DNA from: Kastovskya adunca ATA6-11-RM4
GTDB taxonomy: Bacteria > Cyanobacteriota > Cyanobacteriia > Cyanobacteriales > Coleofasciculaceae
Assembly (NCBI GenBank): GCA_019359445.1
Contig: JAHHHJ010000011.1
Coordinates: 1 to 64,000, forward strand
Reading direction: 5' to 3'
DNA: 64,000 nt
Shown: piece by piece, positions 24,448 to 33,926 of the stretch
Layout of the letters: every line of letters starts with the position of its first letter
How positions within the stretch are numbered: position 1 is the stretch's first letter
Notes under the pieces: model-generated
The model's database searches: none
The model's input: only the letters and a program-made list of their open reading frames with translations
Told to the model about the DNA's origin: nothing
Made by a program: the position numbers and the translations under genes

Positions 24448-26027
24448 GACAATGCTTTGTCTAACACGCGGCGCAGATGCTCCTGTAGTTCAGCCTCACG
24501 TCCTGGATAGGCTGGTAGAGCTTCAAGTCCCTCGGTATAGAATTCGTAGGAACCAGGGTAAAGAATCGCGGCATAGCGCACTACCCGCTTTCCTTGAGTG
24601 TCTCTGATGGCATCTCGGTAGGTGTGCATCTTCCCAATGTCTGCTGCCTTTGGCTTTCCTTGATTGCCTATATTCTCTTGTGTCTCACTATCAAGCTTAT
24701 ACTTGGGGTCGAAGATGTAGACTCGCTGAGAGCGGTCAGCTAGCTTGACCTCTACCGCTATATCAGGACGCTGTTTATGACTATCACTATGCAGTTCGCT
24801 CTTCTTGCTATCCTTGCCATAGGTTCGTTCAGGAATTAGCTGAACTCTCGTTTTGTGCTGAGGGTGAATTAAACTTACTGCTGGCTGATTATTGGGTAGA
24901 ACTCGGACATAGATTCCGCTTTTATCCCTACCCACCAAGCATTGATTTTCTACTTGATATCCTTTCTGTTCAGCGACTTCCAGCAGCGTTTGAATTACCC
25001 ATAAAGTACCCCAAACCTGGTAGAGATGGGGCAAATTCTCCAAAGGTGCATCGAGGTCTGAATCCTCCAACCGCACAGTGGGACTTCTGATAAATTCAAG
25101 ATATCCCTCTAAAGCAGCATGGTAAGGTGGACGCTTCAAGAGAACCATTGTGATTTGATTGGGCTGCTGTTTAGGCTGACTCACTTCGTTTAGAAAAGCT
25201 GCTTGCTGTCGAGCTTTTTTCAGTCGTGTAAATAGAGAGTTCACCTCATTCAGTGGCTTACCTCTTGGGTCAGCTTCAAAGACGTACCGGACTCGTCGAA
25301 GCCTTTGATTGACCAGCTCCAAAAACAGCTTAACTAACTGGTTCTCATAAACATCAATAGTGTGTTCAACTCGTGTATCAGGTACGCGAATGGGTCGTCT
25401 ATTAGCATCTAGGTTATGTCCTCGACTAAAAGCCTGAACTAGACCACTAAGTGAAGGTCTACGGACTTGCTCTTGCCGCACCCAAATCTTATTGGTTTTG
25501 AGAATTTTGTGAGGGTCGTGACCGAGTGTAGGTAGGAGTTCAATTAACCCAGGTCGATTTTCTGTGCCATTGACAGCTCTACGCAGGCGAACCATTTCTT
25601 GAGCTAAAGTAGTCTCACCTGGTTGTGGCAATTTGAGGCCAGCTAAAGCCCCAGTACGTTGTAACCCTATTGCTACTGATGCTGGAAGACGAGCATCCAG
25701 ATCTTCTAGCATCTGAGCGAAAGCCTCACGACTAATCTTTTGAGGCCAAACAGTTATAATCTGATCTTCAACCTTCCCCTGATACTCAAGCCGCAGTCGG
25801 TAGTAGCCGGGGTTCGATAAAGACCAGTCAGCCAGAATCCGCTCCTTTCCTTTGATTTCTTGTAGGGAGATGCTGAGCCGAGTACCTTGTCGCCAAAGCT
25901 TTACTTCTTTCCTCTGCTCTACAGGCACTCGAACTTCCAGCAAAGCAGGCTGCCACTCTGCTGGAAGTTCGAGTGGTTCACCTTCAAGGCTGAGAAAGCA
26001 AAGTTTAGAAGTATGAGGTAAATCCAT
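24432..26027 (-). CDS. McrC-like nuclease subunit (DUF2357 plus PD-(D/E)XK)
   Basis: The 531-residue protein has an N-terminal beta-rich part (WSLSNPGYYRLRLEYQGKV), a central helical DUF2357-type region (RVEHTIDVYENQLVKLFLELVNQRLRR), and a C-terminal PD-(D/E)XK nuclease core: RPDIAVEV, then YIFDPKYKL (Asp-x-Lys), then KMHTYRDAI. This is the McrC plan, in which the nuclease is driven by a McrB-type motor. The start is set at ATG 26027; a TTG at 26045 would add six residues. It overlaps the end of the upstream McrB-like gene by 23 nt, so translation is probably coupled. Its last codons lie in a 21-bp direct repeat. Confidence 0.85.
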   Translation of the reverse strand: MDLPHTSKLCFLSLEGEPLELPAEWQPALLEVRVPVEQRKEVKLWRQGTRLSISLQEIKGKERILADWSLSNPGYYRLRLEYQGKVEDQIITVWPQKISREAFAQMLEDLDARLPASVAIGLQRTGALAGLKLPQPGETTLAQEMVRLRRAVNGTENRPGLIELLPTLGHDPHKILKTNKIWVRQEQVRRPSLSGLVQAFSRGHNLDANRRPIRVPDTRVEHTIDVYENQLVKLFLELVNQRLRRVRYVFEADPRGKPLNEVNSLFTRLKKARQQAAFLNEVSQPKQQPNQITMVLLKRPPYHAALEGYLEFIRSPTVRLEDSDLDAPLENLPHLYQVWGTLWVIQTLLEVAEQKGYQVENQCLVGRDKSGIYVRVLPNNQPAVSLIHPQHKTRVQLIPERTYGKDSKKSELHSDSHKQRPDIAVEVKLADRSQRVYIFDPKYKLDSETQENIGNQGKPKAADIGKMHTYRDAIRDTQGKRVVRYAAILYPGSYEFYTEGLEALPAYPGREAELQEHLRRVLDKALSRDSV

Positions 26028-28134
26028 GCTTATTGAATGTTTCAAGCATTGCAGCAGCTTTAGCGTGACTTAATTGAAAACCTTCATTTTCAGCAATTTC
26101 AACAAACGTCTTGAGAGCCTCTCCTACTCTCTCATCAACTCCTTTAAGTTTAGGGAGTATTTTCTGTAAAAGCTGTTCATCCAAGGCTTCTTTCCATACA
26201 TTATCTAACCTTTCAGATGATTCGGCTTCTTTCAGCTTTCTCGCCTCTTCTAGGTAGGTTTGAATCTCATCCAGAACACGGAAAGCAAAGGGAGCAACTA
26301 CGTGTACAGAGTCCCAAATATTCATTAAAATCTCACGATATGGAGCTTTACCCAAATGCTCCTCTAATTCTTCACGGGAAACCTCAAGCTCAATAAGTTG
26401 CGCTCGATCATAAACCTTTTCAGCAAAACCTTGGGTAGTTTCGTCCATGTTAACTGTACCGATGAAGTAGAGGTTGGGAGGTAACGATACTTGTTTATCT
26501 GGTGCAAGCTCAATTTTGGCTTCTCCCTCGCGCATCCTCACTTCCATCGCTGAGAGAAACTTGGCAAAGTAATACTCTACCCGTGCCAAGTTCATCTCAT
26601 CTAAGACTAAGTGATAAGGTTTAGGAGTACGTTTTTCTTCTTGGGCTTGCTTATACTCCTTTTCTGCTTCCTCTAGAAATCTGCTGAAGTCGGTGTAGTG
26701 GTATTCTTCGTTAGTAATCGGATTAAGATAGCCTAGCAAGTCTTCGTTAGTAGTCCAGTTAGGAGCCACTGGAACCGGAAGATATTTAGCTTTTACTGCA
26801 TCAGCATACGCTTTGGTGAGCCAAGTTTTGCCAGTGCCACTAATTCCAGAGAGTATTACAAATTTCCTGGTCTTGAGAGCTAAGTGATAACGGCGCAGAG
26901 TACGCTCAGCAATACGTAAACTTTTAGAGCGGACATTGAGATAAATCTCTGTAAAAGAAGGTTCTGAGTAGTCTGGCTGAACTGTTTTGAGGATACGTTG
27001 CGCTTCTTCGTAATCATCCATATCTTTTTCCGGATCAAAGAGTTCTACTGCTCTGCATAAATCCTCAATAGCTTTCTCCTGATTCTCCAGTTCTAAGTAG
27101 GTACGTCCTCTATGGTAATAAGCTAAGACAAAGTTAGGATTAATATCTAGCGCTTGATTGTAGTCCTTAATTGCTGCCTCGTAATCTTTGAGCTTATGGT
27201 AGGCATTAGCTCGATTATTGTATGCTTCAGCATTCTTAGGCTGAATGAGCAGTAAGTGATTATAGTCTGCTATAGCTCCGTTAATGTCTCCCAATTCAGC
27301 TTTAGCTTGTCCTCGGTAGCTGTAAGCCTCAGCTAAATCTGGAGATCTTTCTAAAGCCCGTTCAAAATTATTAATTGAATCTTGATATTCTCCTTGGTTG
27401 TACTTTGCTAAACCCTGATTGTAGTAAAACTCAGCAAATCTTATTGCTGGTGGATACAAATATTTTCTAATAGCTGTAATCGGGTCATCATAGGTTGCTA
27501 ATAAAAATAAAGGAAAGAGTCCTTTTAATGTCTGTATTATCTGATCAGTTAACTGTTTTTCAGAATACATTAAGACTTGTTTCAAGCTGATATATACGCT
27601 GGCTTGAATATTCTTAGTAACACTATTCTGCCGAGCCAAATGCCTTAACCAATCTCCTAAAAGATTAATATGATCAAGACTTTTCTTCGACGATGAGTGC
27701 AGTGAGCATTTGTCAGATAATTGAGTATTTTGGATAATAACTTCTTTTGTTAAGGTTTTCTGTGAGTTTTGAATAAATCGTTGTTTATCAGGAGTTTTAT
27801 CGATGATAAATAAACCAAAAAGAAAGCCATCTTGAACAAGATCTATAAACAACCTAGCGTTTTGACTAGTAAAATTCGTTGACTTCTGATATAAATTACA
27901 CTCATAGTTGTTAAATGTAAAATTCGGTGCTACATCGAGCTTCATCTCTATGCGCTTGATAATCTCACCGGGTAGTTGAGCAGCTACCTGATGGCAAAGC
28001 TTCTGAAGCGGCTGTTCAACATACTTTTTGAATTCTTCTTCATGCGCTATATAAAAATCTTGTTCCAGTTGTGAAAGAAGGTTAAAAGTTTCTTCTGAAA
28101 AGGGGCATTCTGGGTGTACAGTAACGTCTGCCAT
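26005..28134 (-). CDS. McrB-like AAA+ ATPase with TPR repeats and a new N-terminal domain
   Basis: The 709-residue protein has three parts. Residues 1-230 form an unfamiliar domain (SQLEQDFYIAHEEEFKKYVE), with a weak look of DUF2461. Residues 234-372 hold about four TPRs (SINNFERALERSPDLAEAY, AIKDYNQALDINPNFVLAYY). The rest is an McrB-type AAA+ motor: Walker A GISGTGKT, Walker B HLVLDEMNLA, the sensor motif GTVNMDETTQ, and the C-terminal FNKHGFTSYF. McrB proteins assemble as rings, use GTP in the E. coli case, and drive McrC. The N-terminal part should select the target. The start is ATG 28134 with CAGGAAAA before it. It overlaps and precedes the McrC-like gene. Confidence 0.85.
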   Translation of the reverse strand: MADVTVHPECPFSEETFNLLSQLEQDFYIAHEEEFKKYVEQPLQKLCHQVAAQLPGEIIKRIEMKLDVAPNFTFNNYECNLYQKSTNFTSQNARLFIDLVQDGFLFGLFIIDKTPDKQRFIQNSQKTLTKEVIIQNTQLSDKCSLHSSSKKSLDHINLLGDWLRHLARQNSVTKNIQASVYISLKQVLMYSEKQLTDQIIQTLKGLFPLFLLATYDDPITAIRKYLYPPAIRFAEFYYNQGLAKYNQGEYQDSINNFERALERSPDLAEAYSYRGQAKAELGDINGAIADYNHLLLIQPKNAEAYNNRANAYHKLKDYEAAIKDYNQALDINPNFVLAYYHRGRTYLELENQEKAIEDLCRAVELFDPEKDMDDYEEAQRILKTVQPDYSEPSFTEIYLNVRSKSLRIAERTLRRYHLALKTRKFVILSGISGTGKTWLTKAYADAVKAKYLPVPVAPNWTTNEDLLGYLNPITNEEYHYTDFSRFLEEAEKEYKQAQEEKRTPKPYHLVLDEMNLARVEYYFAKFLSAMEVRMREGEAKIELAPDKQVSLPPNLYFIGTVNMDETTQGFAEKVYDRAQLIELEVSREELEEHLGKAPYREILMNIWDSVHVVAPFAFRVLDEIQTYLEEARKLKEAESSERLDNVWKEALDEQLLQKILPKLKGVDERVGEALKTFVEIAENEGFQLSHAKAAAMLETFNKHGFTSYF

Positions 28135-28463
28135 TTTTCCTGATAACAATAACTAAAGTTCCTACTGCGACTGATGGCAGCTAACATAACTACTGACTTG
28201 CTGGTGTTAGAGCATGATCGCACTCCTTAATCCCAACCCTAAATTCCATCTGGCTCTTCTCGTAGCGTAGCCAATACCAGCACTAGCCGCAAAGGAGCGA
28301 TCGCACTTCAGCGAGGCGCGAGGATAGCGAGCGCTCAATTTATCAGTATTATCTGTCATTCCGAACTTAGCACGGTGGAGTGATCACCTATTGCCAATCC
28401 CCTCTCAAAATGAGAGTATAAAAGAACAGTTTATACATTGATGGCATATGAAAGTAAAGACAA
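28135..28463. other. spacer between the McrBC-like unit and higBA
   Basis: This 329-bp divergent spacer must carry the promoters of both units. It contains GAGCGATCGC (HIP1-like) and a GGCGCGAGGATAGCGAGCG dispersed repeat, but no frame that looks coding. Confidence 0.5.
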
Positions 28464-28763
28464 ATGCACCTAATTGCGATTCGCAACCTCCGCGCTGATG
28501 CTGCCCAGTACCCCGATGTCAATATGCAAATTGATGCCTGGTACGCAACCGTCAACAAGGCAGAATGGCAAAACTTGGAGGACGTTCGTAAGGTTTACCG
28601 AGATGCTGAAGCAGTTGGAAACTTCACCGTCTTCAATATCAAAGGCAACGACTATCGCCTGATTGTCGGTATCGACTACGAAAACCAAACGGTTTACTAC
28701 AAGTACTTTTTAACTCATGCCGAATACGACAATGGCAAGTGGAAAAATGACCCTTACTTTTGA
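28464..28763 (+). CDS. higB: HigB-family mRNA-interferase toxin
   Basis: The 99-residue protein matches the HigB toxin family of RelE-fold RNases that cut mRNA on the ribosome: HLIAIRNLRADAAQYPD, AWYATVNKAEWQNLEDVRKVYRDAEAVGN, FTVFNIKGNDYRLIVGIDYENQTVYYKYFLTHAEYD. The basic and aromatic residues of the C-terminal half line the RNase face in this fold. The toxin-first order is typical of higBA. It overlaps the antitoxin gene. Confidence 0.9.
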   Translation: MHLIAIRNLRADAAQYPDVNMQIDAWYATVNKAEWQNLEDVRKVYRDAEAVGNFTVFNIKGNDYRLIVGIDYENQTVYYKYFLTHAEYDNGKWKNDPYF

Positions 28764-29145
28764 CCAAGATGCTTATCGAAATCTACTCGTTGAAGTCGCT
28801 CCCAAAGTGATCGAGACGGAGGAGGAGTACGATCGCCTTTTGGCAGTGGTAGAGCGGTTAACATTTGCCAAAAATCGCACGATCGAGGAGCGGGCTTTAC
28901 ATAAGTTGTTAGTGACACTGATTGAAGCGTATGAGTCACAACACTATCCGATGGATAAAACTGCGCCTCATGAGATCCTGCAACACATCATGGAAGCCAG
29001 TGGCACCCGTCAATCTGACTTGGTGGGTGTTATCGGCTCAAGCGGTGTGGTGTCCGAGGTGGTAAACGGCAAGCGATCTATTAGTAAGGCACAAGCCAAG
29101 GCGCTTGGCGATCGCTTTAAGGTGTCGCCAACGCTGTTTATCTGA
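28747..29145 (+). CDS. higA: HigA-family antitoxin with XRE helix-turn-helix
   Basis: From ATG 28747 the 132-residue protein has an N-terminal helical part that would bind HigB (MTLTFDQDAYRNLLVEVAPK) and a C-terminal XRE domain: TRQSDLVGVIGSSGVVSEVVNGKRSISKAQAKALGDRF. It neutralises the toxin and represses its own operon in this family. Earlier in-frame ATGs at 28717 and 28732 would deepen the overlap with higB; all starts overlap its end (28763), so the two are translationally coupled. The pair sits directly beside the McrBC-like unit. Confidence 0.88.
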   Translation: MTLTFDQDAYRNLLVEVAPKVIETEEEYDRLLAVVERLTFAKNRTIEERALHKLLVTLIEAYESQHYPMDKTAPHEILQHIMEASGTRQSDLVGVIGSSGVVSEVVNGKRSISKAQAKALGDRFKVSPTLFI

Positions 29146-29538
29146 TGTAATAGATGAATCTTTGCATCATTCCTAAGCCTGCCCTTCTCCGTCGGGTTGT
29201 GTAAAGCATCTGTCGCTCACGAGCTTTAACTTGGGGCAAGACATATATATATAGACGCGATCGCGGTTATTGCTACAATTTCTAAATCTTCAGAAGTATT
29301 AAGTGCGATCGCTCTCCATCTCTCTACATATCCACGATTGACAATGTGTCCTCCAATTTACCGTTGCCAAACCTGATGACGCACTTTGGGTTTAGTAGGG
29401 ACTACATTCATAGCTTTTAGGATATTACCTCTGACTTTGAGTACAGGCGTAGGGCTAAGTCTGTAAGAAATAATAAGGATTGTAGATTGCCTCTCGAAGG
29501 ATGCCTTTTAGTGTCTCCAGCCTGTTTAGGAAATTATC
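29146..29538. other. 393-bp spacer after higA
   Basis: It contains a TATATATATA run near 29244, and two HIP1-type sites (GCGATCGCGG near 29258 and GCGATCGC near 29306). No terminator or gene was recognised, and the stretch probably also holds the promoter for the antiporter gene. Confidence 0.4.
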
Positions 29539-30567
29539 GTGCTTGAATCTTTACCTATTAGTATTACTTTATTTTTGTTAGCGATTTTGGCGATCGCCTT
29601 TGCTGGGACTCGCATGGCGACGGTTGCCGATCAAGTCGCTGAAGTAACGGGACTGGGGGAGGCGTTTGTCGGGGCTTTATTCTTGGGTGGAAGCACGTCT
29701 TTATCGGGAATTGTTACCTCACTAACAGCGGCGGCTACAGGTCATCCCGAACTCGCAGTTGGCAACGCCTTGGGCGGTATTGCTGCCCAAATTGTCTTTC
29801 TAGGTATTGCCGATGTGTTTTACCGCAAAGCGAATTTGGAACATGCGGCGGCTTCTGTAGCGACGTTGATGCAGGCAACACTACTGATGACGTTGCTGGC
29901 AATCCCCCTGCTAGCAATGGCTAGCCCGCAAATCGATATTTTTTGGATTCATCCCGCGTCCTTAATTATCCCAATCGCCTATTTCTTTGGGTTGCGCTTA
30001 ATATCTGAAGCTCACGAAATGCCCATGTGGAGACCCCGCTCAACGGATGCTACGTGGGTGGAAGAAGAAACCGTCGCCACGCAAGTAGAAAAGTCTGACA
30101 TCCCGGTTTTAGGATTACAGTTTGTTTTGTTGGCCGTTACGGTAGCGATCGCGGGTTATATTGTCGGTCAAACCGGAATATCCCTCAGCGCGCGGACAGG
30201 GGTTTCAGAATCTTTAGTTGGTGGGCTATTTACAGCAATTGTTACGGCTCTACCAGAATTGGTAACAACAGTTGCTGCTGTACGTCGAGGAGCCTTAGCC
30301 CTGGCGCTAGGGGGCGTACTCGGTGGCAGTAGTTTTGATGTCTTGGTGATCGCGTTTTCTGACTTTGCTTATCGGGAAGGCTCGATCTATCACGACTTGC
30401 AACAGCCGCAAATTTTTATTGTCGCCTTAACAATCGTCATGCTAGGCGTTCTCCTGTTGGGCTTGTTGCGGCGAGAAAAGTATGGATTTGCCAATATCGG
30501 CCTTGAGAGCGTGCTCTTACTAGGACTGTATTTGAGCGGGTTTTCTCTCTTATTTTTCAGCGCGTAA
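29539..30567 (+). CDS. sodium/calcium-type cation antiporter (CaCA family)
   Basis: The 342-residue protein has about ten hydrophobic segments in two inverted halves, each with an exchanger alpha repeat: GGSTSLSGIVTSLTAAATGHPELAVGNALGG in the first and FTAIVTALPELVTTVAAVRRGALALALGGVLGGSSFD in the second. The S-S-x-P-E-(L/V) and G-N/G-S-type motifs line the ion site in this family. It moves Ca2+ or another cation across the membrane in exchange for Na+ or H+; the direction and ion cannot be read. The start is GTG 29539 in this reading. Confidence 0.9.
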   Translation: MLESLPISITLFLLAILAIAFAGTRMATVADQVAEVTGLGEAFVGALFLGGSTSLSGIVTSLTAAATGHPELAVGNALGGIAAQIVFLGIADVFYRKANLEHAAASVATLMQATLLMTLLAIPLLAMASPQIDIFWIHPASLIIPIAYFFGLRLISEAHEMPMWRPRSTDATWVEEETVATQVEKSDIPVLGLQFVLLAVTVAIAGYIVGQTGISLSARTGVSESLVGGLFTAIVTALPELVTTVAAVRRGALALALGGVLGGSSFDVLVIAFSDFAYREGSIYHDLQQPQIFIVALTIVMLGVLLLGLLRREKYGFANIGLESVLLLGLYLSGFSLLFFSA

Positions 30568-30661
30568 GTTGGGGATTTTGTAAATTGATGTTGACATGTC
30601 TTCAGCCGCAGCGGTTACACAAAGGGACGCAGAGTTAGGCTGTAGATGCCGTTTGGCGGTC

Positions 30662-31012
30662 TTAAAGTTCCTTGATCTTGTCTGACATTTCCAGTCGCTG
30701 AATTCGCCCTTGCAAATTTAGCTCATCACTGCTAACAATCGTTTCTAAATTAGCAATGCGTTCCTCTAGTGCTTCAACCTGAGTGGCTTGTAAAGCGTTA
30801 TTCCGAAATTTTTTGTTCGATGGTTGCCAAACAGCACTTGTAGCGATGGCTGCACCGGAAATCACCGCCAGGGGAAGAAGGGGCCCACTGTCTGTTTCAT
30901 CAGCAAGGGGAATGCAAATTGCCAGCATTCCTGTGGCAAATGCCCAAATCTTGGAGGTGGCGCTAACTCGGATGTCTTCTCTGTCTGAGTTTGTGTCGCA
31001 ATGTCTTGCCAT
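30662..31012 (-). CDS. small membrane protein with C-terminal coiled coil
   Basis: From ATG 31012 (AGGGA upstream) the 116-residue protein has two hydrophobic segments (IWAFATGMLAICIPLA and LLPLAVISGAAIATSAVW), then a helical C-terminus with a heptad pattern (VEALEERIANLETIVSSDEL, RIQRLEMSDKIKEL). I do not recognise a family. ATG 31030 would add six residues. The order TM-TM-coiled coil suggests a small membrane-anchored assembly partner, but that is only inference from the sequence. Confidence 0.6.
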   Translation of the reverse strand: MARHCDTNSDREDIRVSATSKIWAFATGMLAICIPLADETDSGPLLPLAVISGAAIATSAVWQPSNKKFRNNALQATQVEALEERIANLETIVSSDELNLQGRIQRLEMSDKIKEL

Positions 31013-31778
31013 AGATGTTTCCCTGTTCATCGGTGTCTAGTTACTAGATTGCCACAAGAACTTGATGAGTTACTTCCTGCTTCTAGGGTACGTTGTTTTA
31101 CTTAGGGCTAAAACTTTGGTTTTATCGACTCGGTAATCTTACAGGCGAAGCCGAGATCAGAGACTTCACGGAGCATTTATTTGTTCCTGAGCGAGCGCCA
31201 TTTCCTTCTTTGCTTCAGCATCGAGCCATCTTATCAGCAATCACGCTCAATCCTCAAGAATTAGCTCATTCAGCTCAAATGTCCAGCCAGCAAAGGTTCT
31301 AGCTAGGCTCAAAGCTCACCCTCTACCTGGACATACTCATCAAGCCAACTTTTCCAACCCTTATACTAACTCGCTCATTAGTAAAAAGAACTAAATCGAG
31401 TCGTTCTTTCCTTCTCGCTCTTCGACAAAATCGGCTGGTCGAAGTTTAGAAAGTCTTTATAATCCTCGTAAATTTCGTGAAGAGTTTATAAAGAGCCTCC
31501 TAAAAAACTTTTATTTTGATTGGTATCTCATAAAAATAACAACAGTGCAACCGAACATTTACGGTGTTACTGGTATAAACCAGCTTTCCCTATTACTTAA
31601 CTCTGGTGAGTGCTTAAGAAAGTGAAGAAGATCGAATGTATTTTTCCTGTCCGATGTTTTGAACTTAGCTTCACTCAGCATTTTCCAAGGTTCATAAATA
31701 ATTCTAATTTTGTCTGATTTGCTACAGCTATTGCCGAACGAACTTGGCAGTAAAAGAGTTTTTGGAGAGATATAATCT
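31013..31778. other. 766-bp spacer upstream of the exopolysaccharide operon
   Basis: No convincing gene is seen. The stretch is AT-rich toward 31440-31780 and should hold the promoter of the operon at 31779. One weak dyad, CTTTATAA (31455-31462) with TTATAAAG (31486-31493), could be an operator. GGAGAGA lies just before the ATG of the next gene. A short frame at 31093-31302 has no family features. Confidence 0.4.
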
Positions 31779-33899
31779 ATGCTACTCGAGCAATCGCGCG
31801 CCAAAAGAGCCGCTATTTCAAATCAGCCGGACGCCATTGATACAGGCGAATTGGAGCTATGGTTTCAGCCTGTTTATCATGGAAAAACAGGTGCCGTCTT
31901 ACACAACGAAGTTCTCCTGCGTTGGCGAGATGAGGAGGGCAATTTACACCTTCCCCAAGATTTTCTTCCCTCTTTGTCTAGTTCCAAAACGCTGCAGCAA
32001 ATTGATCAGTTCGTTATTTGCCAAGCGGCAGACTTATTAGTTCAGTATCCCGATCAGTATCTTTCCGTCAATCTCTCCGGAGAGGGATGGAATGATTTTT
32101 CTCTGATTAAATATGTCCAAACCGTACTTGATGAGTCGGAGATTAATCCCAATCAACTAAGTTTTGAGCTGACAGAAACGGCGATCGCCAACGATTTTAC
32201 CGCCGCCTGGGCATTTATTCGCGAACTCAAAAACTTAGGCTGTTCTGTCGTTCTAGATGACTTTACCAGTCAGTATCTGACCCTGTTCCAGTGCCAGCAA
32301 CTGGATGTCGATCTGGTAAAAGCAGATGGTCAGCTGATCCAACAATTAAAAACCGATCCCGGCAGTCGCGTCCTGACGCGGGCAATTCTCGAAGGAGTCC
32401 AATCACTCACCAAGGTTGCCGCCAAATTCGTAAGCGATGCCGTCACTCTATCGCTGATTGAGGAAGTGGGTCTTCAATATCTACAGGGCTACCACCTCAG
32501 TCCACCTAGCCCCACCCCAGACTGGTCGAACCTGGCAACGTTGCAGCCAGAACTCACTCTACCTGAAGATACAAATAAACCGGCTTTGGCTTGGCGTCTC
32601 CTCAAAGGGGCAGGCATTATCAGTCTCGCCCTAGCCGCCGCTGCCGTTGGTACCAGCTCGATTTGGTATCGCATGACTCACATTACCGTCGATCAAGCAA
32701 CGATCAATGGTCGGATCGTGCGGCTCCAAGCACCAGCCAATGGAAACCTGGAAGCCTTTTATGCCAAACCGGGTCTAGAGGTCAACTCGGGGCAAGTACT
32801 AGCTCGGCTCAACATTCAGGGCGAACCCGAAGACGAACAAGCCAAGTTACGCTTAGTCAATTCCGAACAAAAAGAACGCATCCGCACACAACTGGAAAAT
32901 AGCCGATTGCAAGGGGAAGTTCAGATCAAGGAAGCCCAACTAACCGCAGAACGGCAGACTTTGGCAGCGCTAAAAAATCAGTTGCAGAATTTAAACCGTC
33001 AAAATTACGCCGTACAGCAAGTTAATGTGCAACTCGCCTCAGAAGCGGTCAGCCAAGAGCAAGCGGCTGTCGGGGCGGCTCAAGCCCAGGCAACAGCGGC
33101 GCGAGCAGACTACGAACGCTACAAAATGTTAGCCGCAGAAGGCGCAGTTTCTAGACAGCAAATGGAGAAGGCGCAGTCGGATTGGCAATCGGCTGAGGCA
33201 GAAGTTAAGCAAGCTCAATCAGCTCTGCGTTCCCGCGTCACGTCCTTGCAGGCATCTAAAAACGGTATTGACCCCGACAATAATGATTTGTCTAGCCAGC
33301 GCCCCCGATTAGAGCAAACGATTCAAGCACAAGAGGCGACGGTGAAAACCTTGGAGGCTCAAGTCGCAAGCATCAAGCAGCATGTAAACCAAGCCTTAGC
33401 CCTTTACACAAATCGCCCTCTCGTCAGTACGACTACCCCAGCAAAAGGCGATCGCCAAATTCAAGAGGTATCAGCGCCCTTTAGCGGTATTGTCTACAAC
33501 ACCGAACGCGAGCAAGGCGAACAGGTAGCCCAAGCCGAACCACTTCTAACAGTTCTAGATTGCAACGAACTCTGGGTTGAGACGGTGGTGAGTGCGGAAG
33601 TCGCTAACAAAATTGATAGTCAAAAGCCAGTCCGCGTTCATTTTTCCAACTCATCTGAATCGGTCACTGGCGAGGTTGAACTGATTCAGCCCATTGGTTT
33701 ATCCCAGAGCGATTGGCAGCAAACCGCCCTCAGACAGACTCAAGCCCTCCCTTCCAGCATCCCAGTGAAATTGCAGGGACAGCCTTTAGCCTTAGTCGTC
33801 GTCAGCATTCCGCCGAACCCACAGCAGGCAAAATCCCGACGATTCTGTGGTGTAGGACAGACAACCGAAGTGACCTTCCAAAAGCAGTTAAATCGTTAA
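31779..33899 (+). CDS. EAL domain fused to an HlyD/Alg44-like periplasmic adaptor
   Basis: The 706-residue protein joins an EAL domain (about 25-245) to a membrane helix (about 278-296) and a HlyD-type adaptor: a beta-barrel/lipoyl start (GRIVRLQAPANGNLEAFYAKPGLEVNSGQVLARL), a long coiled coil (about 355-540), and the returning lipoyl half (VSAPFSGIVYNTEREQGEQVAQAEPLLTVLD). EAL domains bind or hydrolyse cyclic di-GMP. Here NEVLLRW, N98, LTETA, DDF and K181 remain, but the AEGVE motif reads AKFVS and DDFGTGY reads DDFTSQY, so hydrolysis is unlikely. It fits a c-di-GMP-sensing adaptor for the GT2 synthase encoded 27 nt downstream, like PilZ-Alg44 in alginate secretion. Confidence 0.85.
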   Translation: MLLEQSRAKRAAISNQPDAIDTGELELWFQPVYHGKTGAVLHNEVLLRWRDEEGNLHLPQDFLPSLSSSKTLQQIDQFVICQAADLLVQYPDQYLSVNLSGEGWNDFSLIKYVQTVLDESEINPNQLSFELTETAIANDFTAAWAFIRELKNLGCSVVLDDFTSQYLTLFQCQQLDVDLVKADGQLIQQLKTDPGSRVLTRAILEGVQSLTKVAAKFVSDAVTLSLIEEVGLQYLQGYHLSPPSPTPDWSNLATLQPELTLPEDTNKPALAWRLLKGAGIISLALAAAAVGTSSIWYRMTHITVDQATINGRIVRLQAPANGNLEAFYAKPGLEVNSGQVLARLNIQGEPEDEQAKLRLVNSEQKERIRTQLENSRLQGEVQIKEAQLTAERQTLAALKNQLQNLNRQNYAVQQVNVQLASEAVSQEQAAVGAAQAQATAARADYERYKMLAAEGAVSRQQMEKAQSDWQSAEAEVKQAQSALRSRVTSLQASKNGIDPDNNDLSSQRPRLEQTIQAQEATVKTLEAQVASIKQHVNQALALYTNRPLVSTTTPAKGDRQIQEVSAPFSGIVYNTEREQGEQVAQAEPLLTVLDCNELWVETVVSAEVANKIDSQKPVRVHFSNSSESVTGEVELIQPIGLSQSDWQQTALRQTQALPSSIPVKLQGQPLALVVVSIPPNPQQAKSRRFCGVGQTTEVTFQKQLNR

Positions 33900-33926
33900 C
33901 TTGCTCAATAACTTCTAGCAATACCG

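Noticed and set aside
31559-31804. Minus-strand frame before the EAL-HlyD gene
   Set aside because: It overlaps the start of the strong plus-strand gene and has no family features.
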